Shown one piece after another: positions 43,607 to 51,349 of a stretch of 64,000 nt of DNA. Under the pieces are notes generated by a model. It was not told the DNA's origin and searched no databases. It was given only the letters and a program-made list of their open reading frames with translations. The position numbers and the translations under genes are program-made. This DNA comes from Kibdelosporangium sp040675465 (lineage in GTDB: Bacteria > Actinomycetota > Actinomycetes > Mycobacteriales > Pseudonocardiaceae): assembly GCF_040675465.1 (NCBI RefSeq), contig NZ_JBFAPA010000005.1, forward strand, positions 372,001-436,000, in the 5' to 3' direction. Position 1 is the first letter of the stretch. Every line of letters begins with the position of its first letter.

Positions 43607-43633
43607 CGGGAAAGCTTCCCGGGAATTTCCCGG
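43607..43633. promoter_or_regulatory. Nested GGGAA/TTCCC palindromes upstream of the lanthipeptide precursor
   Basis: CGGGAA (43607-43612) with TTCCCG (43616-43621) and CCGGGAA (43619-43625) with TTCCCGG (43627-43633) form two adjoining palindromes sharing an arm. They are about 150 bp upstream of the precursor start. A TTGACG hexamer at 43673-43678 may be a -35, but no good -10 follows it. Confidence 0.4.
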
Positions 43634-43709
43634 ATGGCGAATCTGTCGGCCGGAACGTTCACGTCCCTACGGTTGACGCTTAGCGCTTACGGGAGGCGGT
43701 GATCACGTA

Positions 43710-43775
43710 ACCGCGCCTGTCGACGATTTCGACCTCGACATCCGGATGACGGAAACCAATCGCGAAAGGACGTAG
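43710..43775 (+). pseudogene. Relic of a second lanthipeptide precursor leader
   Basis: This frame reads TAPVDDFDLDIRMTETNRE and stops at a TAG at 43773-43775. Twelve residues match the true precursor leader with one change (Thr for Ser). Over 36 bp there are five base differences, four of them synonymous, so the copy was once under coding selection. The codon aligned with the precursor ATG is GTA, no in-frame start exists after the preceding stop, and the frame diverges after DIR without any cysteine. It lies 73 bp upstream of the true leader, out of frame with it. Confidence 0.6.
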
Positions 43776-43779
43776 AGAA

Positions 43780-43962
43780 ATGTCCGCACCAGTCGATGAC
43801 TTCGACCTCGACATCCGGCTCGGCTCGATCGAGCTGACCGAATTCGGCGGTTCCGTGGCGGGCGCTGGGGCCACCGGCGCTTCCAACTGCCAGACAGAGT
43901 GCCGCTCGGCCTGCACCACGGGCTGCCGCGCCAGCGAGTGCGTCTGTACTCGCACCCAGTAG
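43780..43962 (+). CDS. lanA: FxLD-family class I lanthipeptide precursor
   Basis: A 60-residue peptide. The leader has VDDFDLDIRLGSIELTEFGG with the F-x-L-D motif at residues 8-11 that LanB and LanC recognise. The core, after the Gly/Ala-rich stretch, has cysteines at 37, 41, 45, 49, 54 and 56. The first four are spaced every four residues, each as the third position of [Ser/Thr]-x-Cys-x (SNCQ, TECR, SACT, TGCR), then SECVC. Up to six (methyl)lanthionines could form. AAAGGA precedes the ATG by about ten bases. The cleavage site is not certain; the GA run at 28-34 is a plausible region. Confidence 0.9.
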   Translation: MSAPVDDFDLDIRLGSIELTEFGGSVAGAGATGASNCQTECRSACTTGCRASECVCTRTQ

Positions 43963-44015
43963 GCGGCGACGGAATCTGCTGATCCAGTAGTTCACTCGAA
44001 AGGAAGGGCTGCGCA

Positions 44016-45287
44016 GTGGCCACTCACCATGCGCCGGTGGCGGTCCGGCGGCCGTGGCGGGCGATACTGCCCGATGATCTGGCCGGCCAGGCCATCGAGG
44101 TGGCGCTCGACGTCGCGCGGCGGCTTTCGGAGCCGATGCCGGAACACACCATGGAGAGTGGCGCTGGTTGTGCCGTGCTGTTCGGCCGGCTCGACCGGTA
44201 TCTGCCCGGGCAGGGCTGGGCGGCGGCCGCCCACGACAGCCTGACCGCCGCGGTGCGAGCCGCCGAACGATCCGGCGCCGGTCATGCCGGGTTGTTCGGC
44301 GGTCTGAGCGGGGTCGCGTTCGCGGCGAACGCCGTTTCCCAGCAAGGTACCCGGTACGGACGCCTGCTGACCGGGCTGGACGGGGCCGTCACCAAGGCGG
44401 CCCGCGGGGCCGCTCAGGCGATCGCCGGGAGGCCGGAAGGCTTGCCGGTCCGCGTGTTCGACATCATCAGCGGCGCGGCCGGAATCGGCACCTATCTGCT
44501 GAGCCGCCGGGACGAGGCCGCGGTGCGGCCGGTGCTGGCCAGTCTGGTGGCGCTCTGCGGCGAGGACGACGGCATGCCCAACTGGTACACGCCGCCCGAG
44601 GCCGGTATCCCCGCAACGCCCATGGCCGACGGCTTTCCCGAGGGCGTGTTCAACTGTGGCCTCGCGCATGGCGTTCCGGGTCCCATGGCGCTGCTCGCGC
44701 TCGCTACACGGGCCGGGATCGCGGTGGACGGCCAGCTCGACGCGATCCGCCGGGTCGCGCAGTGGCTCGTCGCGAGCCGGGCGGACGACGAATGGGGCCC
44801 CAGCTGGCCGAGCGGCATCTCGATGACCGGCGGCCGTGCGGTTCACCCGACCCACAACGCTTGGTGCTACGGCAGTTCGGGCCTCTCTCGAGCGCTGTGG
44901 CTGGCGGGCGAGGCACTGGAGGACGACTCGCTGCGCACGCTCGCCGTCGACGCGATGGCCGCGGTGTACCGCCGACCGCCGGAGGCCAGGTTCATCGACC
45001 GTTCGCCGGGCCTGTGCCATGGGCTGGCCGGTGTCCTGCAGATCTCGTTGCGGTTCGCGCAGGACAGCGGCGAGGACGTATTCACGGTGGCCGCGACCAG
45101 GTTCACTGAGCTGCTACTCGGCCACTACGACCCCGGCCGCCGGTACGGCTTCGGTTCGGTTGTGGAGGACGGCTCGCTGACCGACGAGCCGGGCCTGCTC
45201 GACGGCGCCGCCGGGGTGGCCCTCGCGCTGCTCGCGGCCGCGACCCCGATCGAGCCGGACTGGGACCGGATGTTGGCGCTGTCATGA
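44016..45287 (+). CDS. lanC: Lanthipeptide cyclase LanC
   Basis: A 423-residue zinc enzyme that adds cysteine thiols to dehydroamino acids. The zinc ligands are Cys284 in NAWCYGSSG and Cys334-His335 in GLCHGLAG. His218 in GLAHGVPG and Asp149 in VFDIISG match the NisC acid-base residues. GAAAGGAAGG lies about seven bases before the GTG start. The stop codon overlaps the ATG at 45284 in an ATGA arrangement, so LanC and LanB are translated together. In nisin-type clusters lanB usually precedes lanC; the order is reversed here. Length is normal for the family. Confidence 0.95.
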   Translation: MATHHAPVAVRRPWRAILPDDLAGQAIEVALDVARRLSEPMPEHTMESGAGCAVLFGRLDRYLPGQGWAAAAHDSLTAAVRAAERSGAGHAGLFGGLSGVAFAANAVSQQGTRYGRLLTGLDGAVTKAARGAAQAIAGRPEGLPVRVFDIISGAAGIGTYLLSRRDEAAVRPVLASLVALCGEDDGMPNWYTPPEAGIPATPMADGFPEGVFNCGLAHGVPGPMALLALATRAGIAVDGQLDAIRRVAQWLVASRADDEWGPSWPSGISMTGGRAVHPTHNAWCYGSSGLSRALWLAGEALEDDSLRTLAVDAMAAVYRRPPEARFIDRSPGLCHGLAGVLQISLRFAQDSGEDVFTVAATRFTELLLGHYDPGRRYGFGSVVEDGSLTDEPGLLDGAAGVALALLAAATPIEPDWDRMLALS

Positions 45288-45301
45288 GGAAAGAGGTGGC
45301 G

Positions 45302-48300
45302 ATGAGGTACCGGCCGCTCGACTGGGTGATGGTTCGCGCGCCGTTGCTCCCGGTCCAGGCGCTGAGCGAAGACTGGTCCGGCGACGCCCGTGTGCAACGC
45401 GCGCTCGTGGTCGGCGCAGGCGACTTGCCGCAAGCCCTTGCGCGCTCGACACCGGACGGCCGGGTGGCCGCGAAACTCCAGCGGTACATGATCCGGATGG
45501 CCAGCCGGCCCACCCCGTACGGTGCGTTCGCGGGAGTCGCGCTGGGCTCGTGGGGCGAGCACACGAACCTGGAGATCTCGGACAAGCCGGCCACCCTGCG
45601 CACCCGGCCGGACATGGGCTGGCTGCTCGACTTCGTGTCCACAGTGGAGCAACGCCCGGACGTCCGGTCGCAGCTGCGCTGGTTCGCCAACCCGGCCGCG
45701 TTCTTCCGCGCCGGACGGGTGTTCCTGGCCGAGCAGACCCCGGTCGGCGCGGACACCGAGAAAGGCAGGCCGGTGTCCACCCGTGCCTCCGGTGCGGTGC
45801 GGCGAGCGTTGGAGTTCGCCCGAGAACCGGTGCCGTACGCGGATCTCGTCGCCGAGCTGTCCTCATTTCCCGGCGCCACAGGGGAAAAGATCGAACGACT
45901 GCTGAACCAGCTGTGGGAGCAGACGCTCCTGCTGACGGACCTCCGGCCGCCGCTGACCGGCGTCGAGCCCGCTTATCATGTGGCGCAACGCCTTTCCAGC
46001 ATCCCGGCCGCGGCCGGCGAAGCCGCCGCCCTCACCGGCCTGCTCGACCGGCTCAGCGGCTGGGACCGGTTGAGCCCCGAGGACGCTGTCACCGAGTACC
46101 CGCAACTCTCAGCCCTGGCACGGGAAATCCATTCCCCCAAGGGCCACAAGGACATCTTCCAGACCGACATGGCGATCCCGCTCGCCGGGCGAGTGGTCCA
46201 CCGGGCGATCGCGGACGAGGCCGCCCGGGCCGCCGAACTGCTGGTCCGGCTGAGCCCGCACCAGTCCAGCCCGCGGCACTGGGACGCCTACCGGGACTCG
46301 TTCATCGGCCGCTACGGGTCGGATCGCGATGTGCCGCTGCTGGAGCTGCTGAACCCGGAGTTCGGGCTCGGTTCGCCGAAACACTCCCACGGTCACCCGC
46401 AGACCACTCGCGACCGGGTGCTCATCGAGCTCGCGATCAACGCCATCCGGGACCGCACGCACGAGGTGGAACTCGACGAGGCGCTGATCGCCAGGTTGCA
46501 GCCGAAGGTTCCGGAAAGGGCGACGTCCTCATTGGACATCTCGGTGTTCGTGTGCGCCACCTCCGCGGCGGCCCTCGACGCGGGCGATTTCCAGGTGGTC
46601 GCCGGGCCCAACCTGGGCGGCCAGGCCGCGGGCCGGGTGCTCGGCCGGTTCGCCGACCTGATCGGGCCGGACGCCGAGGACGCGCTGCGTGGCGCCGCGG
46701 CGGCCGAGGAGGCGGGCGAACCGGGACAGATCCGGGCCGAGGTCACCTACCTGCCACGCAACGGCCGCAACGCCAACGTGTCGATCCGGCCGCTGGTGCG
46801 CGACCTGGAGATCACGGTCGACACGGTCGCGGCGACCGGGAAGGTGATCCCGCTCGCCGAGCTGGCGGTCGGGGTCCGGGACGACCGGCTGGTGCTGCGC
46901 TGGTCGGTCACCGGCGAGGAGGTCGTGCCCTGCGCCGGGCACATGCTCAACTCCCAGATCGCCCCGGCGGTCGTGGAATTTCTGGACGAGCTGACCCGGC
47001 TCGGCCGCGCCGTGCCGATCCCGTTCAGCTGGGGCACCGCAAGCGATTTCCCTTTCCTGCCAAGGCTTCAGTCCGGTCGGGTGGTGCTGTCGCCGGCCAC
47101 CTGGAAGCTGCGCCCGGCCGATGTGGAGTCGTTCGACGTGTGGCGCGAGCACTGGCAGGTGCCGAGGTACGTGTACCTGACGTTCGCCGACCAGCGTCTG
47201 TTGCTCGACCTGGACGACCCAGCCCAGGTCGAGCAGGTGCGGATCGAGGCGCGTGGCAAGCCCGATGACCACCGGCTGGCGTTGTCCGAAGCGTTGCCTT
47301 CGCCCGAACACGCCTGGCTCGTGGCACCGGATGGCGGCCACATCAGCGAACTGGTCGTGCCGGTCGTCCGCGACAGCGTCGAACCCGCTGTGCGCCAGAC
47401 CCGTCCGGTTGTCGTGCGGGAGGACCAGCGGGTCCGGCCGCCGGGCACCGACTGGCTGTTCGCCAAGCTCTACCACCCGCCCACTTTCGAGCAGGACCTG
47501 CTGGTGGACCACGTTCGCCCATTCTGCCAGCAGTCCGTGGCCAACGGGCAGGCCGGTTCCTGGTTCTTCATGCGGTACGAGGACCCGGAGCCGCACATCC
47601 GGGTCCGTTGGACCGGCGATCCGGACACCCTGGCCGACAAGCTGGCGCCCGCGGTGCTGAGATGGGCGAACTCGTTGGTGAGCGACGAAGTCTGCCGTCG
47701 GGTGGGGCTGGACTCCTACGACCGTGAGGTCGAACGCTACGGCGGCGTCGAGGGGATCGAGCTCGCCGAGGACCTCTTCGCCGCCGACAGCGAGGCCGTG
47801 CTCGACCTGCTGCACCTGGTCGACCACAAGGTTCTGGACCTGGACACCGCATTGCTCGGTGTGTACACGGTGGACGATTTAGTGCAAGCGTTCGGGCTGA
47901 CCGCCGAACAACAGGACCACCTGTACCGCCACGCCGTGAACGACCGGAAGGCGGCGGCCAAGGAATACCGGGAGCAGCAACGGGTTCTGCGTTCGCTGCT
48001 CGGCGACCCGCAGTGGCTGGCCGCGCAACCGGGCGGCGGCAAGGTCATCGAGATCCTCGCGCGCCGCCGGTCCCGCGTTCAGCGGGTCGCCGCCCGGTAC
48101 GACACCCTGGACGCCCCTGTCCGGACCAAGGTCGAACTCGCCCGCAGCTTCGTGCACATGCACGCCAACCGGTTGCTCGGCTGCGGCCACCCACCCGAGC
48201 AACGCGTCCTCGGGCTGGTGCAACGGACCAGGGAGAGCCTGCACCGCGCACCGGTGAAACAACTGCTACGAGCAGGTCCAGCGCAATGGGCCGCCACCGG

Positions 48301-48370
48301 ACACGCGACCGAAGATCGAGTCATCGTCCCCGACGACGAAAGTGTCGTCGTCGCTCTCACCGGCCGGTAG
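45302..48370 (+). CDS. lanB: Full-length lanthipeptide dehydratase LanB
   Basis: A 1022-residue enzyme that dehydrates core Ser/Thr by glutamylation from Glu-tRNA followed by elimination. The N-terminal glutamylation domain carries RPTPYGAFAG at 69-78. The C-terminal elimination (SpaB_C) domain begins near residue 717 with WLFAKLYHPP and holds WFFMRYEDPEPHIRVRW and YDREVERYGG near 806. Both domains are fused in one chain, as in NisB. The ATG at 45302 gives the family N-terminus RYRPLDWVMVRAPLLP with AGAGG upstream; the ATG at 45284 is the alternative. The last 34 or so residues lie antisense to the neighbouring gene's end and look non-native. Confidence 0.94.
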   Translation: MRYRPLDWVMVRAPLLPVQALSEDWSGDARVQRALVVGAGDLPQALARSTPDGRVAAKLQRYMIRMASRPTPYGAFAGVALGSWGEHTNLEISDKPATLRTRPDMGWLLDFVSTVEQRPDVRSQLRWFANPAAFFRAGRVFLAEQTPVGADTEKGRPVSTRASGAVRRALEFAREPVPYADLVAELSSFPGATGEKIERLLNQLWEQTLLLTDLRPPLTGVEPAYHVAQRLSSIPAAAGEAAALTGLLDRLSGWDRLSPEDAVTEYPQLSALAREIHSPKGHKDIFQTDMAIPLAGRVVHRAIADEAARAAELLVRLSPHQSSPRHWDAYRDSFIGRYGSDRDVPLLELLNPEFGLGSPKHSHGHPQTTRDRVLIELAINAIRDRTHEVELDEALIARLQPKVPERATSSLDISVFVCATSAAALDAGDFQVVAGPNLGGQAAGRVLGRFADLIGPDAEDALRGAAAAEEAGEPGQIRAEVTYLPRNGRNANVSIRPLVRDLEITVDTVAATGKVIPLAELAVGVRDDRLVLRWSVTGEEVVPCAGHMLNSQIAPAVVEFLDELTRLGRAVPIPFSWGTASDFPFLPRLQSGRVVLSPATWKLRPADVESFDVWREHWQVPRYVYLTFADQRLLLDLDDPAQVEQVRIEARGKPDDHRLALSEALPSPEHAWLVAPDGGHISELVVPVVRDSVEPAVRQTRPVVVREDQRVRPPGTDWLFAKLYHPPTFEQDLLVDHVRPFCQQSVANGQAGSWFFMRYEDPEPHIRVRWTGDPDTLADKLAPAVLRWANSLVSDEVCRRVGLDSYDREVERYGGVEGIELAEDLFAADSEAVLDLLHLVDHKVLDLDTALLGVYTVDDLVQAFGLTAEQQDHLYRHAVNDRKAAAKEYREQQRVLRSLLGDPQWLAAQPGGGKVIEILARRRSRVQRVAARYDTLDAPVRTKVELARSFVHMHANRLLGCGHPPEQRVLGLVQRTRESLHRAPVKQLLRAGPAQWAATGHATEDRVIVPDDESVVVALTGR
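45638..45648. repeat. Copy 5 of dispersed palindrome TCCACWGTGGA
   Basis: TCCACAGTGGA in the lanB gene, read as Ser-Thr-Val-Glu with codon ACA. Confidence 0.55.
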
Positions 48371-49258
48371 CGGAAGCTCGGCGAGCAGGGTGGTGTCACG
48401 CCAGACAGCGGCCGGACCGGCCAGCGTGCCACGACTTCCGACGATCAGCCCACGGCCGTTGATGGCTTGTGCGGTACCGCCATCCTCGATCGCCTTGGGC
48501 GAGGCGGGGTCGTACCAGAGCAGCGACTGGGCGTCCGGCCAGGACGTGACCTCGTAGCCGATGACCTTGCCCGACCGGATGGCGCCGAACACGAACGGCC
48601 CGGCCGCGCCGGTCAGCGGGGTGATCTGGCCGTGCCGCCACACGTGCGCGGGGTTGCTCCTGCCGTCGTAGAGCAGGACGGTGCCGTCGTCGTCCAGATC
48701 GATGCCCGTGCCCAGCGGGGTGTCAATCACGATCGGCCCGGCGGCGAGGTTCGACCAGAGCACCGTGACCTGGTGCCCGTCCTTGGCGTGTGCGATCCCC
48801 AGCACGTCACCGCGCTCGTTCAGGGCCACCGCGTAGTCGGTCTCGTACCCCGCGGGCGCGGGGACGTAAGTGAGCGTCGGGTTGGCGGTGTGCGCGTTCT
48901 GGTACAGGAAGATGCCGTAGCGGCCCGTGCTGCGCTGTGACCCCGACACCAGCACGGTGCCTGCTGAGTTCTCGTCGGTGACGTTCGGGAACATGAAGTC
49001 CGCGAAGGCATCGGCCAAATGCGGTTCGCCCTGGTTCCAGATCACGACCTTGGCCGAGTCACTGGCAGGACTGGACGTGGTGCCCGAGTAGTTGCCGTGG
49101 CTGTCCGTGCCCTCCACACGAGTCCGCTGGTCCTCATACCCGGCCGGTGTCCGCACCTTTTCCACGGTCCACGTGCATCCGGCGGCCTGCGCCGGTGTCG
49201 CCGCAGCCACACCGGCCACGAGCACAGCGGAAATGAGCATGCCAAGACGTTTGTCCAT
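48266..49258 (-). CDS. Secreted HAF-repeat / beta-propeller-like protein
   Basis: A 330-residue exported protein. A signal peptide ends near TPAQAAG. The mature part has repeats such as YAVALNERGDVLGIAHA, then IDLDDDGTVLLYDG and AQAINGRGLIVGSRG, the HAF-like propeller pattern. Cys residues close to both ends (AAGCTWTVEK and RWTCS) may link the termini. AAGGGGGA precedes the ATG. Its 3' end overlaps lanB by 105 bp on the opposite strand. Because the closing Cys is conserved in design with the first, this reading of the overlap is probably the native one. Confidence 0.75.
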   Translation of the reverse strand: MDKRLGMLISAVLVAGVAAATPAQAAGCTWTVEKVRTPAGYEDQRTRVEGTDSHGNYSGTTSSPASDSAKVVIWNQGEPHLADAFADFMFPNVTDENSAGTVLVSGSQRSTGRYGIFLYQNAHTANPTLTYVPAPAGYETDYAVALNERGDVLGIAHAKDGHQVTVLWSNLAAGPIVIDTPLGTGIDLDDDGTVLLYDGRSNPAHVWRHGQITPLTGAAGPFVFGAIRSGKVIGYEVTSWPDAQSLLWYDPASPKAIEDGGTAQAINGRGLIVGSRGTLAGPAAVWRDTTLLAELPLPAGESDDDTFVVGDDDSIFGRVSGGGPLRWTCS

Positions 49259-49298
49259 GTGATTCCCCCTTCAGTCCCGCCATGATGGCAGCGGAGGC

Positions 49299-49316
49299 CT
49301 TGCAGAAATCTTGCAG
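49299..49316. promoter_or_regulatory. Direct repeat, candidate OmpR/PhoB-type response-regulator box
   Basis: CTTGCAG (49299-49305) and CTTGCAG (49310-49316) are identical heptamers separated by AAAT. The 7+4+7 layout equals that of PHO-type boxes. It lies between the divergent secreted HAF protein and oxidoreductase genes. Confidence 0.45.
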
Positions 49317-49367
49317 CACCCAGCCGAGGACTACAGTGATCATGACGGCACCGGCAGGAGGTTCGGT

Positions 49368-50294
49368 ATGCGAGCAGCGGGGATCCAGCGGATAGACAGC
49401 GCTGTGGAAGTGCTCGAACTGCCCGAGCCGCGTGCGTTGGCCGCTGACGAGGTGCTCATCGAGGTCGCCGCCGCCGGGGTCGGGAACTGGGACGAGATCG
49501 TCCGCACCGGCGGGTGGGATGTCGGGTCGACGCCGCCGATGGCGTTGGGGGTCGAGGCCGCGGGGACCGTCGTCGCGGTAGGTGCCGATGTGACGGATGT
49601 CGTGGTGGGCGCTGAAGTCCTGACGCATCCGTTGCCGTTGCGGGAGCAGGGCACTTGGGCGGAACGGTTGATCGCGCCCGCGAACCTCGTGGGCAGCAAG
49701 CCCGCCGGGGTGTCGTGGGAGGCCGCTGCCGCGTTCGTGGTTCCCGCGTTGACCGCCGAACAGGTTCTTTCCGAAGCACTCAGTGTCCAATCCGGACAGA
49801 CGCTCCTCGTCCACGGGGCCAGCGGGATCACCGGCGGAATGCTCGTCGAGCTCGCGGTATTGCGTGGCCTGCGGGTGATCGCCACCGCGGGCCCCGCCGC
49901 CCACGACCGGGTGCGTGCGCTGGGCGCTGCGGAGGTCCTGGACTACCACGACGATGACTGGCCGTCACAGGTGCTGCGGTTCAGCGGCGGCGGCGTCGAC
50001 CTCGTGGCGAACGCGGCCCGCGGCGGCGCCGCGACGGCACTGTCCGCTGTGGTCGACGGCGGCCGCCTCGCGACAATCACCTCGGACACACCAGCGGCGG
50101 AGCGGGGCATCACGATGTCCGAGGTGTATGTGCGACCGGATGGCGACCAGCTGACCGGTCTCGCCGCGTTGCTGGGTGAGGGGCAGCTGACGGTGACCGT
50201 CGCCGGGCGCTGTTCGTTCGCGGACGCGGGCGAGGCGCTGGCCAAGGTGGTCAAGGGAACGAGCGGCGGCGCCGTGGTCCTCACTCCTATGTAG
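49368..50294 (+). CDS. NADP-dependent MDR oxidoreductase
   Basis: A 308-residue quinone-reductase-like enzyme. GVEAAGTVVAVG is the MDR signature near residue 65 and LLVHGASGITGGMLVELAVL the nucleotide-binding loop. No structural zinc cysteines are present. AGGAGG six bases upstream of the ATG at 49368 fixes the start, and a longer frame from 49311 is rejected. It is divergent from the secreted HAF protein. Substrate is unknown; enones or quinones are typical. Confidence 0.87.
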   Translation: MRAAGIQRIDSAVEVLELPEPRALAADEVLIEVAAAGVGNWDEIVRTGGWDVGSTPPMALGVEAAGTVVAVGADVTDVVVGAEVLTHPLPLREQGTWAERLIAPANLVGSKPAGVSWEAAAAFVVPALTAEQVLSEALSVQSGQTLLVHGASGITGGMLVELAVLRGLRVIATAGPAAHDRVRALGAAEVLDYHDDDWPSQVLRFSGGGVDLVANAARGGAATALSAVVDGGRLATITSDTPAAERGITMSEVYVRPDGDQLTGLAALLGEGQLTVTVAGRCSFADAGEALAKVVKGTSGGAVVLTPM

Positions 50295-50364
50295 ACGCAT
50301 ATCACTCAGGTGGTGAGGCGGCGATCTCGAAACCTGGCGGCCGGAGGTCGACTCCTTCCGGCGA

Positions 50365-50661
50365 ATGGTGCTGGACGGTGGCGTTCCGGCCGACATTGTT
50401 CGTGAATATCTGCGGTTTCGCTGCCTGAACCAGGAACTCATCTGCTCGGTCTGCATTCTGGATCTCGACCTGACGTTGATCAAGCGTGACGAGCCGATCC
50501 TGTGGGAACGCCATCAGGACCATGTCACCGAAGCGGGAACATGGGCCTATCTGTCGATCGAACGCGCCGACGCACAGGGTGGAGTCACTCTGGAGCCGCT
50601 GTACTTGGAGTCCGCGCTGCGACAGTTCGCACGCGATTGGACAGTGGCCAAGGAGTTGTGA
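50365..50661 (+). CDS. Small hypothetical protein
   Basis: A 98-residue soluble protein with VREYLRFRCLNQELICSVCILDLDL near the N-terminus and WAYLSIERADAQGG in the middle. I recognise no family. Coding-like sequence (LETWRPEVDSFRR) continues upstream of the ATG to a stop at 50314 without another start codon, so either a non-standard start is used or the 5' end is damaged. It is followed after 55 bp by a GNAT-like gene. Confidence 0.5.
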   Translation: MVLDGGVPADIVREYLRFRCLNQELICSVCILDLDLTLIKRDEPILWERHQDHVTEAGTWAYLSIERADAQGGVTLEPLYLESALRQFARDWTVAKEL

Positions 50662-50716
50662 TCACGGCCGGAGCGTATGATGCTCGGACACTTCGGCATG
50701 GGCGAACGGGACAGGG

Positions 50717-51214
50717 ATGACCGACACAACGGCGACCTCGGCGCACTCCGGCGGGGAGAGCACCTTCGTCCCGCCGGACTTCAGCGTCCCGACCACGTTC
50801 GTGCACGACGAGTTCCACCTGACACCGCTCCGGCCGGAACACAACCCGGACGATTACCGGGCCTGGACCTCGAGCAAAGAGCACATTCGCCGGACCCCCG
50901 GCTTCGAGCATTATGGCTGGCCGGTGGACATGACCATCGAGGAGAACCGGCGGGACCTGGTTCAGCATGCCGACGACTTCACCCGGCGGGTCGGTTTCAC
51001 CTATTCGGTGATATCCGGCGAGGAGGTCATCGGGTGTGTCTACATCTATCCCGACGACAAGCCCGGGCATGCACAGGTCCGGTCGTGGGTTCGCGAGGAC
51101 CGCGCGCAGCTCGATGTGGTGTTGTACGAATTGGTGGACGAATGGCTTCGGGATGTCTGGCCGTTCAAGGGGTACAGCTACTCGCCCCGGACCAGAGAAC
51201 TCAGCCGCTATTAG
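50717..51214 (+). CDS. GNAT-like acetyltransferase family protein
   Basis: A 165-residue protein. LTPLRPEHNPDDYRAWTSS is the first strand-helix, and FTYSVISGEEVIGCVYIYPDD the beta4-beta5 core shared with the protein at 8978-9475. VVLYELVDEWLRDVWPF forms the C-terminal helix. As in its relative the standard acetyl-CoA-binding loop is weak, replaced by ARVRS-like residues (HAQVRSWVRED), so the catalytic role is uncertain. GGGACAGGG precedes the ATG. Confidence 0.68.
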   Translation: MTDTTATSAHSGGESTFVPPDFSVPTTFVHDEFHLTPLRPEHNPDDYRAWTSSKEHIRRTPGFEHYGWPVDMTIEENRRDLVQHADDFTRRVGFTYSVISGEEVIGCVYIYPDDKPGHAQVRSWVREDRAQLDVVLYELVDEWLRDVWPFKGYSYSPRTRELSRY

Positions 51215-51349
51215 CGTTCGATCACCGCGAACTCGCGCCCACCTGCGCAATCAGCCGACCGGCGACCTTGGGAGGCGCGGCGATTCCTTTTCGGGGTGAT
51301 GGGGGTCTACCTGCTCGACACAGTGTGGCCCACCATGAAAGCGAGCATC

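Noticed and set aside
43699..43710. Tiny frame GTG ATC ACG TAA after GGGAGG, possibly the original start of the fossil leader
   Set aside because: The spacing between GGGAGG and GTG is only two bases and the product is three residues. It may be the damaged start of the relic but cannot be supported as a gene.
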